In this document: positions 27,712 to 39,947 of the stretch, one piece after another
Position numbering within the stretch: position 1 is the first letter of the stretch
How the letters are laid out: the number at the start of each line of letters is the position of its first letter
Assembly: GCF_000934845.1 (NCBI RefSeq)
Contig: NZ_JXIQ01000111.1
Span: 1-48,593 of the forward strand
Length of the DNA: 48,593 bases
DNA from: Mesobacillus subterraneus
GTDB taxonomy: Bacteria; Bacillota; Bacilli; Bacillales; Cytobacillaceae
Direction of reading: 5' to 3'
The notes under the pieces: generated by a model
Database searches by the model: none
Seen by the model: only the letters and a program-made list of their open reading frames with translations
Told to the model about the DNA's origin: nothing
Position numbers and translations under genes: made by a program

Positions 27712-27924
27712 CTACACCCGTACAACAGAAGCTTCATTTGATACCAATTTTGTCAGCTGTGTCCATTTAGGTTCTACATCGATACCTTCCATAAGTTCGA
27801 CAGTTAACAAGAAGGATACAAGTTTGGACAAAGAGGTTGCCTCCACTGGCTTTTGACGGCTGTAAAGGTAAAGAGTCCCATCCAATTTGCTGGCAGTCTG
27901 ATAAATTTCAAGCATTTTCTTCAT
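27712..27924 (-). CDS. Possible small hypothetical protein
   Basis: 70 residues, mixed hydrophobic/charged, with LSKLVSFLLTVELMEGIDV as the most helical part. Upstream only the weak GAAAGAGA could serve as ribosome-binding site. It lies in a gap next to tandem repeats and nothing similar is recalled, so it may be a chance ORF. Confidence 0.35.
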   Translation of the reverse strand: MKKMLEIYQTASKLDGTLYLYSRQKPVEATSLSKLVSFLLTVELMEGIDVEPKWTQLTKLVSNEASVVRV

Positions 27925-27941
27925 GGAAAATCTCTTTCGAA

Positions 27942-28067
27942 CCCAATAAGCCGTATTGGTGCCCTAAAAAACCAGAAATTGGGAAAATAGGCAACCAATA
28001 AGCTGTATTGGTGACCTAAAAAACCAGAAAACGGGAAAAGATGTCACCAATAAGCTGTATTGGTGCT
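27942..28067. repeat. Three tandem copies of a 52-bp hairpin-bearing repeat
   Basis: CCAATAAG...TATTGG starts at 27943, 27995 and 28047, an exact 52-bp period. Each unit holds an inverted repeat, ACCAATA/TATTGGT with a 5-nt AGCTG or AGCCG loop, followed by a CCTAAAAAACCAGAAA-like spacer and a GGGAAAA stretch. Copies 2 and 3 are nearly identical; copy 1 has a mismatch at the stem edge. The same stem with a similar loop occurs once at 14301-14327. Confidence 0.85.
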
Positions 28068-28270
28068 AAAAATGTCTTTTCACATAAATACACCTAGCAT
28101 ACAATCTCCGTTCCGATTAAGTTCCGTTTCAAGCAGGAGAAGGAAACGGCGTAGAAAGGTGATTGCCACTAGGAAGTTGCGACAATCATAAAGGTTGCTT
28201 GCGCTTTTTTTTAACGCTTTAACAGAGTATCATACTACTATATTAGATTACTAAAATTTTCCAAAAATAG

Positions 28271-28299
28271 TTGACAGCAGTCAGCTGAAAAAATAAAAT
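28271..28299 (+). promoter_or_regulatory. Sigma-A promoter of the hut operon
   Basis: TTGACA (28271-28276), 17 bp, TAAAAT (28294-28299): five or six of six matches in both boxes with ideal spacing. It gives a leader of about 135 nt before hutH. Confidence 0.75.
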
Positions 28300-28371
28300 T
28301 AATGTAAGTTATTAGTCAATAGTTAAAATTCAGAAAAAGAAATGTTGCATTGCCTATAGTCCAGCAGTCAT

Positions 28372-28420
28372 AAGGAGGCGATGATGGTTATCTTTGCCAT
28401 TATCGTCTTCTTTTTATTTT
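28372..28420 (+). terminator. Attenuator-like terminator in the hut leader, containing a 14-codon ORF
   Basis: A 16-bp stem (28372-28387 with 28397-28412, including G-T pairs) is followed by TTTATTTT, so transcription should stop just before hutH unless the hairpin is prevented. In B. subtilis the hut operon is controlled by HutP antitermination at a terminator upstream of hutH. The proximal arm contains AAGGAGG and two ATG codons; the reading frame gives [14 protein letters not shown] then TGA at about 28422, so translation through the hairpin is possible. No hutP gene is present in the window. Confidence 0.75.
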
Positions 28421-28441
28421 ACTGAACAGGGGGTACGTAAA

Positions 28442-29962
28442 ATGGTTGTGTTAACAGGTGAATCATTATCCCTGGAACAAATCAGGCAGGTTTGTTATCA
28501 GGATGAAATCGTGGCGATTGGTGCGGAAAGTATGGAAAGAGTGAAAAAAAGCAGGGAAGCTGTAGAAAAAATCGTTGCGGAAAAGCGGACGATTTATGGA
28601 ATCAACACGGGTTTTGGCAAATTCAGTGATGTCGTCATCGATGAACGAGATGTCAACTCCCTGCAATTGAATTTGATTCGTTCACATGCCTGCGGAGTGG
28701 GAGACCCTTTTCCAGAAGTGGTTTCCCGAGCGATGCTTTTGCTGCGACTTAACGCTTTAATCAAAGGATATTCCGGAATCAGGCCAGCCATTGTAGAACG
28801 ATTACTGGAATTGCTGAACCTGCAAATCCATCCAGTTGTACCGCAGCAAGGTTCGCTTGGTGCTTCTGGAGATTTAGCTCCGCTTTCCCATTTGGCATTG
28901 GTTTTGCTTGGAGAAGGCAAGGTTTTTTATCAGGGGAAGATGTGTGCCACTTCAGAAGCTTATGAAAAAGAGGGCCTGGTAGCGATCGAGCTAAAAGCAA
29001 AAGAGGGCCTGGCATTAATCAATGGTACGCAGGCAATGACGGCAATGGGAGTGATCAATTGGTTGGAAGCAAACGATTTGGCTTATCAGTCAGAGTGGAT
29101 TGCGGCTCTTACCATGGAAGGACTAGAAGGAATCATTGACGCATTCCACCCTGCGGTACATGCGGTGCGAGGTTACCAGCAGCAAGTGGATGTAGCAGAA
29201 CGTATGCGGAACTTGCTGGCAGGTAGCAAACTGACGACACGTCAAGGGGAAAAACGTGTCCAGGACGCTTATTCGCTAAGATGCATCCCCCAGGTACATG
29301 GTGCCTCCTGGCAGGCTCTCGATTATGTAAAAGAAAAGCTTGAAATAGAAATGAATGCTGCTACGGATAATCCGCTTATTTTTGACGATGGCAAGACTGT
29401 AATATCGGGCGGCAATTTCCACGGCCAACCAATCGCCATTGCGATGGACTTCATGAAAATTGCTGTGGCGGAATTTGCGAGTATTTCTGAAAGGCGGATT
29501 GAGCGGCTTGTCAATCCTCAGTTGAATGACCTTCCGCCATTCTTAAGCCCGCAGCCTGGACTCCAGTCTGGTGCGATGATCATGCAATACAGCGCTGCCT
29601 CTCTTGTTTCTGAAAACAAGACGCTAGCGCACCCAGCCAGTGTAGATTCTATCCCGTCCTCAGCTAACCAAGAAGACCATGTGAGCATGGGGACCATTGC
29701 AGCCCGCCATGCATACACCATAATTCAGAATGTCAGGCGTGTGTTGGCCATAGAATGTATTTGTGCACTCCAGGCGGTTCAACTCCGGGGGATTGAAAAA
29801 ATGGCGCCAAAAACAAGAGCATTTTATGAGGATGTCAGAAAAATTGTTCCATCGATCACAGAAGACCGCGTATTCTCTGAAGATATAGAGAGACTGACAG
29901 AGTGGCTAAAAAAAAATAATTGGCAGTGGACAGGAATAAAAAGACATGTGAGTCTAGCTTGA
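28442..29962 (+). CDS. hutH: Histidine ammonia-lyase
   Basis: 506 residues. First step of histidine degradation: L-histidine to trans-urocanate and ammonia. The self-formed MIO cofactor comes from Ala141-Ser142-Gly143 in [22 protein letters not shown] and [12 protein letters not shown] are further active-site signatures. ATG 28442 is chosen because GGGGGT lies about 8 nt upstream; an in-frame start 48 nt earlier would fall in the leader terminator. First gene of hutHUIG; hutU follows after 29 nt. Confidence 0.96.
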   Translation: MVVLTGESLSLEQIRQVCYQDEIVAIGAESMERVKKSREAVEKIVAEKRTIYGINTGFGKFSDVVIDERDVNSLQLNLIRSHACGVGDPFPEVVSRAMLLLRLNALIKGYSGIRPAIVERLLELLNLQIHPVVPQQGSLGASGDLAPLSHLALVLLGEGKVFYQGKMCATSEAYEKEGLVAIELKAKEGLALINGTQAMTAMGVINWLEANDLAYQSEWIAALTMEGLEGIIDAFHPAVHAVRGYQQQVDVAERMRNLLAGSKLTTRQGEKRVQDAYSLRCIPQVHGASWQALDYVKEKLEIEMNAATDNPLIFDDGKTVISGGNFHGQPIAIAMDFMKIAVAEFASISERRIERLVNPQLNDLPPFLSPQPGLQSGAMIMQYSAASLVSENKTLAHPASVDSIPSSANQEDHVSMGTIAARHAYTIIQNVRRVLAIECICALQAVQLRGIEKMAPKTRAFYEDVRKIVPSITEDRVFSEDIERLTEWLKKNNWQWTGIKRHVSLA

Positions 29963-29991
29963 TCAATAATTTATCAAGAGGAGTGAAAAAG

Positions 29992-33957
<3,966 letters not shown>

Positions 33958-33966
33958 CACAACCAA

Positions 33967-34003
33967 CATAACCTGCAGACGAATGAAGTGTCTGCAGGTT
34001 ATG
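33967..34003 (+). terminator. Terminator-like hairpin after hutG
   Basis: A perfect 14-bp stem, CATAACCTGCAGAC and complement, with a 9-nt loop. Only TACTTTACTT follows, so termination may be partial. Confidence 0.7.
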
Positions 34004-34220
34004 TACTTTACTTACAGAAATATGCAGCCACCCGTTGGCTAAGTGGACAAAGCTTTTTCTTATCCGCAACAGAAGCTATATGTTGAAGTTGTTTTGTTAG
34101 GTTGATCGGAAAACAGTTTGCATAATGGCATATGTAAAAAGTGTCTGGTTTTCGTAGCTTGAACTATTTTGGATTTAAAGTTAGAGTTGTTTTATATATA
34201 GTAAAAGAAGGTGTCTGCAG

Positions 34221-36107
34221 TTGAGCAAGAGGTATTTTACCATCGGGATGGCAGGGCATATTGATCACGGGAAAACGTCGTTGACCAAGGCGTTGACCAA
34301 TGTCGACACAGACCGACTGAAGGAAGAAAAGGAACGGCAAATTTCGATTGAGCTGGGTTTTGCGCCACTATATGAAGATGAAGAATTGCAAATTTCCGTA
34401 GTAGACGTACCCGGTCATGAGCGCTTTATCCGCCAGATGATTGCTGGTGTTGCAGGGATTGACCTTGTTGTTCTTGTTGTTGCAGCAGATGAAGGGGTTA
34501 TGCCGCAAACCCGTGAGCACCTGGACATTCTTGGGTTCCTGGGCATCCGTTCAGGAATTATAGCGATTACAAAAATTGACAGGGTGGAGGAAGACTTCAT
34601 CGAACTTGTGAAAGACGACATTCTTGGAGAGCTTAAAGATACGGTTTTTGAAAATGCGCCTTTTATGTTGGTTGATAGCCTTTCTAAAAAAGGAATTAGC
34701 GAATTGAAAGAAAGAATCATTGACACACTGAAAGAGCAAGAAATGCGGGACGTTAAGGGGGCATTCCGGCTGCCAATCGACCAGGTATTTACCGTAAAAG
34801 GCCAGGGCACTGTTGTTAGAGGCACGGTTTACGAGGGAACAGTCGAAGAAGGACAGCAATTAAGAGTCTTGCCAACGGGGCTCGAAGTAAGGGCTCGTCA
34901 GCTTCAGGTTCATCATCAGCCTGCCAAAAAAGCGTTCGCGGGTCAGCGGGCTGCCATTAATCTTTCCGGGATATCTAGGGATGAACTTGAACGGGGAGAA
35001 GTGCTAGTTTCATCTGAACATTTTATCGTTACCAACACAATAGATGTTGCAATAAGAGTGGTGGAGGATCTCGACCACCTGGTAAAACAAAGGACACCGA
35101 TTAAATGCCATATCGGTACTGCTGAAGTAATGGGACGGATTGTCTTTTTTGACCGAAACGAACTAAAAGAAGACAATGGGGAAATTCTTTGTCAGCTGCG
35201 TCTTGATGAAAAGATCGTCACTAAACGTGGAGATCGGTTCATTGTTCGCAGGCCAAGTCCGCAAGAGACGATCGGAGGCGGTTGGGTAATCGACCCGCGT
35301 GGAAACAAGTATCGTTTTGGCCAGCAGACAATGGAGGAGTTGGAAAAAAAGAAAGCAGGAACCCCAATCGAAAGAATGAACGCTGCCTTATATGAGGCAA
35401 AAAGCCTGACGATCGAAGAGCTTATTAAGCGGACAGCACTGGATGAGCAATCTATTTTAGCCAATCTTAAAGATGATCAGTTTGTCAAAATTTCTAATAA
35501 AGAATATGCCTTGACATCAGTCATTGACTTTATCGAAGAAGATATCAAAGATCGACTGGAAGACTATCACTCGGGAAATGCAATGCGTCCGGGCATGTAC
35601 AAAGCTGAATTGCTGCAAACTTTGCAAACAGCATTCTCGAGATCATTGCTGGAATTCATAATCGATAATGGTATTAGCAAGGGCTTATTTGTGAGAAAAG
35701 ACCAATATATCTCTCTTTCCGCATTTTCTCCACATGTCCCAAAAAGTTGGGAAAAACGGACAGAAACTCTGGTCAATGAACTGAAAAAGGACGGCTTGCA
35801 GGTGGCCTATTTGAATGATTATTTAAAAAAAGCAGGCATTCCTGACTCCATTTCCATAGAGTTAAAACGATTCTTGGAAGACCAGGGAGTAATTGTGATG
35901 CTAGATGACCAATATGCCTGGTATGGAGAACATTTTGCAGAAGCTGTCCGGAAGTTAAAAGACCATACAAAGGATGAATTTGAAGTTTCACAAGCCAAGG
36001 AAGCAGTAGAGTTATCACGTAAGTATTTGATTCCATTTCTTGAACGTCTCGATTCACTAGGATATACAAAAAGAATCGACAATAAGAGGATCTGGAAAAA
36101 GAAATAA
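34221..36107 (+). CDS. selB: Selenocysteine-specific translation elongation factor SelB
   Basis: 628 residues. GTPase that carries Sec-tRNA(Sec) to ribosomes paused at UGA next to a SECIS hairpin. The EF-Tu-like G domain is complete: GHIDHGKTSL (residues 12-21), DVPGHERFI, and ITKID. Beta-barrel domains follow (FTVKGQGTVVRGTVYEGTVEEGQ), then about 250 residues of winged-helix repeats that bind SECIS RNA. TTG start with AAGGTG about 8 nt upstream. No selA is adjacent on the 5' side, which is hutG. Its presence is strong support for reading the TGA codons at 634 and 36458-36460 as Sec. Confidence 0.96.
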   Translation: MSKRYFTIGMAGHIDHGKTSLTKALTNVDTDRLKEEKERQISIELGFAPLYEDEELQISVVDVPGHERFIRQMIAGVAGIDLVVLVVAADEGVMPQTREHLDILGFLGIRSGIIAITKIDRVEEDFIELVKDDILGELKDTVFENAPFMLVDSLSKKGISELKERIIDTLKEQEMRDVKGAFRLPIDQVFTVKGQGTVVRGTVYEGTVEEGQQLRVLPTGLEVRARQLQVHHQPAKKAFAGQRAAINLSGISRDELERGEVLVSSEHFIVTNTIDVAIRVVEDLDHLVKQRTPIKCHIGTAEVMGRIVFFDRNELKEDNGEILCQLRLDEKIVTKRGDRFIVRRPSPQETIGGGWVIDPRGNKYRFGQQTMEELEKKKAGTPIERMNAALYEAKSLTIEELIKRTALDEQSILANLKDDQFVKISNKEYALTSVIDFIEEDIKDRLEDYHSGNAMRPGMYKAELLQTLQTAFSRSLLEFIIDNGISKGLFVRKDQYISLSAFSPHVPKSWEKRTETLVNELKKDGLQVAYLNDYLKKAGIPDSISIELKRFLEDQGVIVMLDDQYAWYGEHFAEAVRKLKDHTKDEFEVSQAKEAVELSRKYLIPFLERLDSLGYTKRIDNKRIWKKK

Positions 36108-36112
36108 CCAGA

Positions 36113-36156
36113 AGAACAGCAGAAGCCAAGAGAAAGAGGTCTGCTGTTCTTTTCAT
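36113..36156. terminator. Terminator between selB and the convergent Sec-thioredoxin gene
   Basis: AAGAACAGCAGA and TCTGCTGTTCTT form a 12-bp stem with a 16-nt loop, followed by TTTTC. Confidence 0.8.
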
Positions 36157-36214
36157 CATGTATTTGTTTACATAACATTATTATTGTCAATAGTTTAAAA
36201 TTAATACGGCTCAC

Positions 36215-36544
36215 TTATTCTCCAAAAAAACCTTCATATACCTTCGAGACATCCGCCCTTAATTTTTCAACTTGGACGATCCTTGCCTCCCTAATATATT
36301 CTCTGCCATCTGCATACAGGACGAGAACAGGTACTGTGAACACCATTAGGAATCCAGCAATTTCGGTGACCTTCCCCGCATTAACCAGTCCTGTCTCGAT
36401 TTTAGGAAAATCTTTCAAAACATCCTCGACCTGAGGAAGCAATCCATGACAGACACTTCAACTATCGGTTAAAACGTAAATAAAACTTAATTCGTTTTCG
36501 TTGATCAACTTTGTAACCTCATCCATGGATGTTAATTCCTTCAT
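36215..36544 (-). CDS. Selenocysteine-containing thioredoxin-like protein (TGA 36458-36460 read as Sec29)
   Basis: Reads as 109 residues if the in-frame TGA is decoded. From an ATG at 36544 with AAGGAG 10 nt upstream, the frame gives MKELTSMDEVTKLINENE, FIYVLTDS, then U29-S-V-C32, then HGLLPQVEDVLKDFP and the thioredoxin-fold second half with the cis-Pro loop FTVPVLVLYADGREY. Sec thus takes the place of the first, nucleophilic Cys of a CxxC redox motif, exactly where selenium would be useful. The remaining 80 codons are open. A SECIS-like hairpin follows the TGA. The gene converges on selB. Likely a cytoplasmic thiol/selenol oxidoreductase; the partner is unknown. Without Sec it would be annotated only as a 75-80 residue fragment. 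Confidence 0.88.
36423..36460 (-). promoter_or_regulatory. UGA selenocysteine codon and SECIS-like hairpin of the thioredoxin-like gene
   Basis: On the minus strand, TCCTC-AGGTC-GAGGA (36437 down to 36423) forms a 5-bp stem with a 5-nt loop, extended by further pairs beyond one T-T mismatch. The loop begins 25 nt after the UGA. Its GGTC recalls the GGTCT loop of the fdhF hairpin. Confidence 0.68.
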
Positions 36545-36641
36545 CTGAAATAAACTCCTTTCTTTAAAATAGAATAGCCACTTGAACTTTTATCATACTA
36601 AAAAAAGGGGAAAGGGTATAATAATAAGGAGGAGTGATCGT

Positions 36642-37238
36642 ATGGGAAATACTTGGCATGAACGTTTTGGTTCAGACCAATATATTTATGGGGAAGAACC
36701 AAATCAATTTATCAGAGAACAGTTCCACAGACTGAAAAAGGGTAGCAGTATTGTCGCGTTTGCAGAAGGCGAAGGACGAAATGCAGTATTTATTGCGAGG
36801 CAGGGGCATCATGTTACAGCATATGATTATGCGGAAAATGGTTTGAGTAAAACTGAGGCGTTAGCAAAACGGTATGAGGTGAAATTGTCAACGGAGCTAA
36901 AGGATTTAACACGAGACTCAGTACCCGTTGAAGAATTTGAAGCAGCCTTTATGGTGTTTGGACATTTTAGTAAAAACGATCAAAAAAACGTGATCAACAA
37001 ATTGATTTCCACTGTCAAACCAGAGGGGATCATCATGTTTGAAGTATACTCAGAAGACCAAGTGAAATACGGTACAGGCGGACCAAAGTCCGTTGATATG
37101 CTTTATAACCCATTTGATGTATTGCAATGGATTAAGGACTATCATGTTCTTCATTTTTTTTATGGAGAGCAAGAAAGAGTAGAAGGAGAATTGCACAGGG
37201 GAACTGGTCATGTTATTCAGGTGATCATCAAGAAATAA
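36642..37238 (+). CDS. Class I SAM-dependent methyltransferase (TehB-like)
   Basis: 198 residues. SAM-binding motif I appears as IVAFAEGEGRNAVFIARQGHHVTAYDYAENG; the following strand ends in FEAAFMVFGHF. Start MGNTWHERFGSDQYIYGEEPN is typical of small methyltransferases annotated as tellurite-resistance-like. The substrate cannot be deduced; methylation of oxyanions (tellurite, selenite) is only a thought suggested by the neighbouring selenium genes. ATG 36642 follows AAGGAGGAGTGAT. Confidence 0.85.
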   Translation: MGNTWHERFGSDQYIYGEEPNQFIREQFHRLKKGSSIVAFAEGEGRNAVFIARQGHHVTAYDYAENGLSKTEALAKRYEVKLSTELKDLTRDSVPVEEFEAAFMVFGHFSKNDQKNVINKLISTVKPEGIIMFEVYSEDQVKYGTGGPKSVDMLYNPFDVLQWIKDYHVLHFFYGEQERVEGELHRGTGHVIQVIIKK

Positions 37239-37285
37239 AAAAAGAATAATTTGAGAACCAACGTTCGATAAAATGAAATACGAAA

Positions 37286-37309
37286 GAGCTCCTGGGCCTC
37301 CGGGAGCTC
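37286..37309. terminator. Hairpin between convergent genes
   Basis: GAGCTCC and GGAGCTC with a 10-nt G/C-rich loop. Tails are short, so strength is uncertain; the minus direction has TTTCGTATTT. Confidence 0.6.
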
Positions 37310-37332
37310 AGCCAGATTGCAAAAGTGTATGA

Positions 37333-37629
37333 TTAATGATGCTCCTTATAGTTTGTGAATATTTCACCATCAGTATCGCTGTATTTGATTTCTACTTCTG
37401 TATCATCAAAAAACCATGTGTCATTGGATTCAACATAAAAGGTTATTCCGTTCAGTTCCTGCTGTTCGGCAGCAACGGCTGGAGCTTCTAGCGAAAATGC
37501 TAAGCTGTAGCCTTTATTCTTGTCACCAAACCCTGCATATTGAGGATAAAGGCGGATGTGAAACGGTTTTGAAGTATCGAATTCTCTTTCAAACCATTTT
37601 AATGCTTCTTGATCAATTTTGATTGTCAT
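37333..37629 (-). CDS. HesB/YneR-like protein
   Basis: 98 residues of the HesB/YadR/YfhF family, YneR subgroup (IKIDQEALKWFEREFD, PFHIRLYPQYAGFG, YSLAFSLEAP, GITFYVESNDTWFFDD). Related to A-type Fe-S cluster carriers, but there is no Cys at all, so it cannot bind a cluster through the usual Cys ligands. Function unknown. Single gene, convergent with the methyltransferase. Confidence 0.82.
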   Translation of the reverse strand: MTIKIDQEALKWFEREFDTSKPFHIRLYPQYAGFGDKNKGYSLAFSLEAPAVAAEQQELNGITFYVESNDTWFFDDTEVEIKYSDTDGEIFTNYKEHH

Positions 37630-37762
37630 CTTGGCACCATCCTTTCGTTACCTATATTGTATAGGTTGGAAGCTATCTTTTTCCATGCTTTATGTCACAG
37701 AAAAAAAGATGTCATAAAAGGATCAATATTTCACTAAAGGAATTCGATGGATTTTTATAAAG

Positions 37763-37785
37763 AAAGCTCCTTAAACCGGAGCTTT
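37763..37785 (-). terminator. Terminator of the radical SAM gene
   Basis: GAAAGCTCC and GGAGCTTTC, 9 bp with a 7-nt loop, followed on the minus strand by TTTATAAAAAT. Confidence 0.7.
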
Positions 37786-37797
37786 CAGGCAATATTA

Positions 37798-38955
37798 TTA
37801 ACGATTTTTTCCTTTGCGAAAAACTTCCGGGATATAGACACAGAATGGCTCGCTTTCCATGTAGTCTCCTGTGACTGCATAGGTTCGTGAACGGGAACCC
37901 CCACAGACATAACGGAATTCGCAAACACCGCATTTTCCTTTGTATTGATCAGGACTTCGGAGATTCTTGAAGATCGGAGAGTGTCGATAAATCTCCGCCA
38001 AAGGTTTCTCCCGAACATTTCCGCCAACTAAAGGCAGCAATCCGGATGGCATCACATCTCCTGTGTGAGAAATGAAAACAAATCCATTGCCATCATTGAC
38101 ACCTTTTGGGGCGCGTTTCAGGCCATCGACGACGGAAGCCATATCTTTTGTTAATGTGTCTTCATAACGAATTTCATCTTTGTTCACGCGATGTTCTTTG
38201 GCTTTTTGTTGGAATACAACCCTGCGGTAATGCTGAGCTGCTGTTGTTTTAATATCATATGGAGCAGTCTTACTTACTTCGTACAGCCAACGGAACACTT
38301 TTTCATGCTCTGCAGGTGTCAAGCAGGCATCTAGCTGACCTCTGCCGGTAGGAACCAAAAGGAATATGTACCACATCACAACTTTTAGTTCTTTCATCAG
38401 TTCCGCCATTTGTTCTAAATGATCATAATTATAACGTGAGATGACAGTATTAAGCTGCAGCGGCATTTTTAATTCATTTAAATATTTGACTTTTTCAATT
38501 GTCAGATGGAATGACCCTGGAGTACCACGAAAATGATCATGTATCTCTGGAGTTGGTCCGTCAAGGCTGAAAGCCCATCTGGATAAACCAACTTCCTTGG
38601 CTCGTAGCATTTTTTCTTTTGTAACATTTTCAGTAGCACTTGGTGTCATCGAGACGCGCATGCCCTTCTTCACCGCATATTCAGCCAGTTCGAATAGATC
38701 TTCTCGCATCATGCAGTCGCCGCCTGTAAACACAAGCATAGGGTTGCCCATTTCATGAATTTGATCGATAAGCTTCAGTCCTTCCTCAGGACTTAACTCC
38801 ATAGGATCAGGCTTGTTTTGTGCATCAGCCCGGCAGTGGATACATTTTAACTGACAAGCTCTAGTTACTTCCCAAATAACAATAAAAGGATTTATGTTAA
38901 AATCCAGTTCAGCTAATGAACTGTTTGTGGAATGACCATTTCCTGTATTTTGCAC
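37798..38955 (-). CDS. Radical SAM/SPASM domain protein
   Basis: 385 residues. Radical SAM cluster motif CQLKCIHC (C-x3-C-x2-C) near residue 34, the GGDCMMREDLFEL segment, and a C-terminal SPASM region with CGVCEFRYVCGGSRSRTYAVTGDYMESEPFC, which would bind auxiliary clusters. It resembles the Bacillus family known as TIGR04053, relatives of NirJ/PqqE-type maturases. No candidate peptide substrate is adjacent, so the reaction is unknown. GTG 38955 has AGG 8 nt upstream; ATG 38961 is possible and adds two residues. Divergent from the 39145 gene. Confidence 0.87.
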   Translation of the reverse strand: MQNTGNGHSTNSSLAELDFNINPFIVIWEVTRACQLKCIHCRADAQNKPDPMELSPEEGLKLIDQIHEMGNPMLVFTGGDCMMREDLFELAEYAVKKGMRVSMTPSATENVTKEKMLRAKEVGLSRWAFSLDGPTPEIHDHFRGTPGSFHLTIEKVKYLNELKMPLQLNTVISRYNYDHLEQMAELMKELKVVMWYIFLLVPTGRGQLDACLTPAEHEKVFRWLYEVSKTAPYDIKTTAAQHYRRVVFQQKAKEHRVNKDEIRYEDTLTKDMASVVDGLKRAPKGVNDGNGFVFISHTGDVMPSGLLPLVGGNVREKPLAEIYRHSPIFKNLRSPDQYKGKCGVCEFRYVCGGSRSRTYAVTGDYMESEPFCVYIPEVFRKGKNR

Positions 38956-39144
38956 TTTCATCACCTGCTTTTATCGTTTTATTCCTACATTATAAAATAG
39001 GCGGGTAGGTTTGCATGTAAGGAATGTTACATGATAGCAACAAAAAGAATGAAGAACTTTTCCCGTATATTGAATGTCCAATGCCTAATACTAAAGAGAG
39101 GAGGGGATATTTTTTCTCCTCTAAATTATAAAGGGGTGCTTTCG

Positions 39145-39579
39145 ATGAATCGAACTGCTTGGATGTCTGGGTTGATGAAGTCGAATATTCTTCAATCTTT
39201 ACTGAAGATGTTTGGGTATAAACGCAAGAAATCACGCTCCATGACGTTTTCAGTTATGGGTGTTGTAGCAAGTGCCGCAGCCGCATTTGCTTTCCGAAAT
39301 AGAATGGGAAATGGAATGAGGCAGCTTTTTCAGAACACAAGCACTGGAAATTCGCAAAACCAGCCCATATCTGCCGGATTAACGGAGTTCGCCAAAGAAA
39401 TAACCTCAGGCATGCCGAATTCTCAAAAAACAAACAATACTTCTGTTGACCATGCTCAAAATGCGACTGATCCTGAGAGCAGTAATATGATCAATCAAAT
39501 TGCTGCAGCCGCTAAGCAAGAAGGAAATGGGCAAAAGGTTGACCAAATGACAGAACAATTAATTAAGCGAAATCTCTAA
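39145..39579 (+). CDS. Hypothetical protein with one hydrophobic segment
   Basis: 144 residues, not recognised. N-terminal basic stretch (YKRKKSRSMTF) then FSVMGVVASAAAAFAF, a short hydrophobic segment, then a Gln/Asn/Ser-rich tail (LFQNTSTGNSQNQPIS, NTSVDHAQNATDPESSN). Low complexity in the tail suggests a flexible extracytoplasmic or spore-surface part, but this is inference. AAAGGGGTG lies 9 nt before ATG 39145. Ends in a 15-bp terminator. Confidence 0.65.
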   Translation: MNRTAWMSGLMKSNILQSLLKMFGYKRKKSRSMTFSVMGVVASAAAAFAFRNRMGNGMRQLFQNTSTGNSQNQPISAGLTEFAKEITSGMPNSQKTNNTSVDHAQNATDPESSNMINQIAAAAKQEGNGQKVDQMTEQLIKRNL

Positions 39580-39587
39580 CAGGAAAT

Positions 39588-39634
39588 GCAGAACGGCCCG
39601 CTGAAATTTAGCGGGCCGTTCTGCGTTATTTTAT
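39588..39634 (+). terminator. Terminator of the 39145-39579 gene
   Basis: GCAGAACGGCCCGCT and AGCGGGCCGTTCTGC, 15 bp with a 7-nt loop, followed by GTTATTTTAT. Confidence 0.85.
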
Positions 39635-39947
39635 AAAATGTTACGAGATTGCCATGTTATTAGTCCTTTTTCCTCTTGTCTTACACTCAAAATAGGAATA
39701 GTTACATAGTTAGATTACATTACAATGAAGTTAAGCTTTTGTTGCAAGAACATTACAACAAAAAAATAAAAGTGAAAAATATAGACTGTATAGCCTGTAA
39801 ATAAAAGGTTTATTGAATAGTTTGAGAAGAGAACGAATGAATGATCACAGGAAAACTATTCCTTGTAAACCAATATTTATAGATTCAAAACTAGTTTGAG
39901 AAACTCTACTATTAATTTGTAAACGAAATCAAAGGGAGTTGCTCAAC
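39635..39947. other. Leader region of the LytE-like gene
   Basis: About 310 bp without a gene. AT-rich; GTTACA and ATTACA elements near 39700-39720 are spaced 7 bp instead of the 5 bp of a WalR box. No riboswitch motif recognised. Confidence 0.45.

Larger units (their letters stand above)
27435..28270. other. Gene-poor gap of about 0.84 kb
   Basis: Between a hypothetical gene and the hut promoter I see only one weak minus-strand ORF (27712-27924) and a three-unit tandem repeat (27942-28067). From about 28120 to 28215 there is one short inverted repeat, CCGTTTC/GAAACGG (28124-28130 and 28143-28149), and a run of eight T at 28205-28212 without a convincing stem. AACGCTTTAA near 28213 loosely resembles a catabolite-response element but misses key positions. 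No RNA gene recognised. Confidence 0.6.

Noticed and set aside
28268-28284. TAG-N4-CAG-N4-CAG, which looks like a triple HutP-binding site
   Set aside because: It overlaps the -35 box (TTGACA at 28271) and lies upstream of the predicted transcription start, so it would not be in the RNA.
33958-34220. Searched for selA remnants or tRNA-Sec upstream of selB
   Set aside because: Only a terminator hairpin and AT-rich DNA were seen; no long-variable-arm tRNA and no SelA-like frame.
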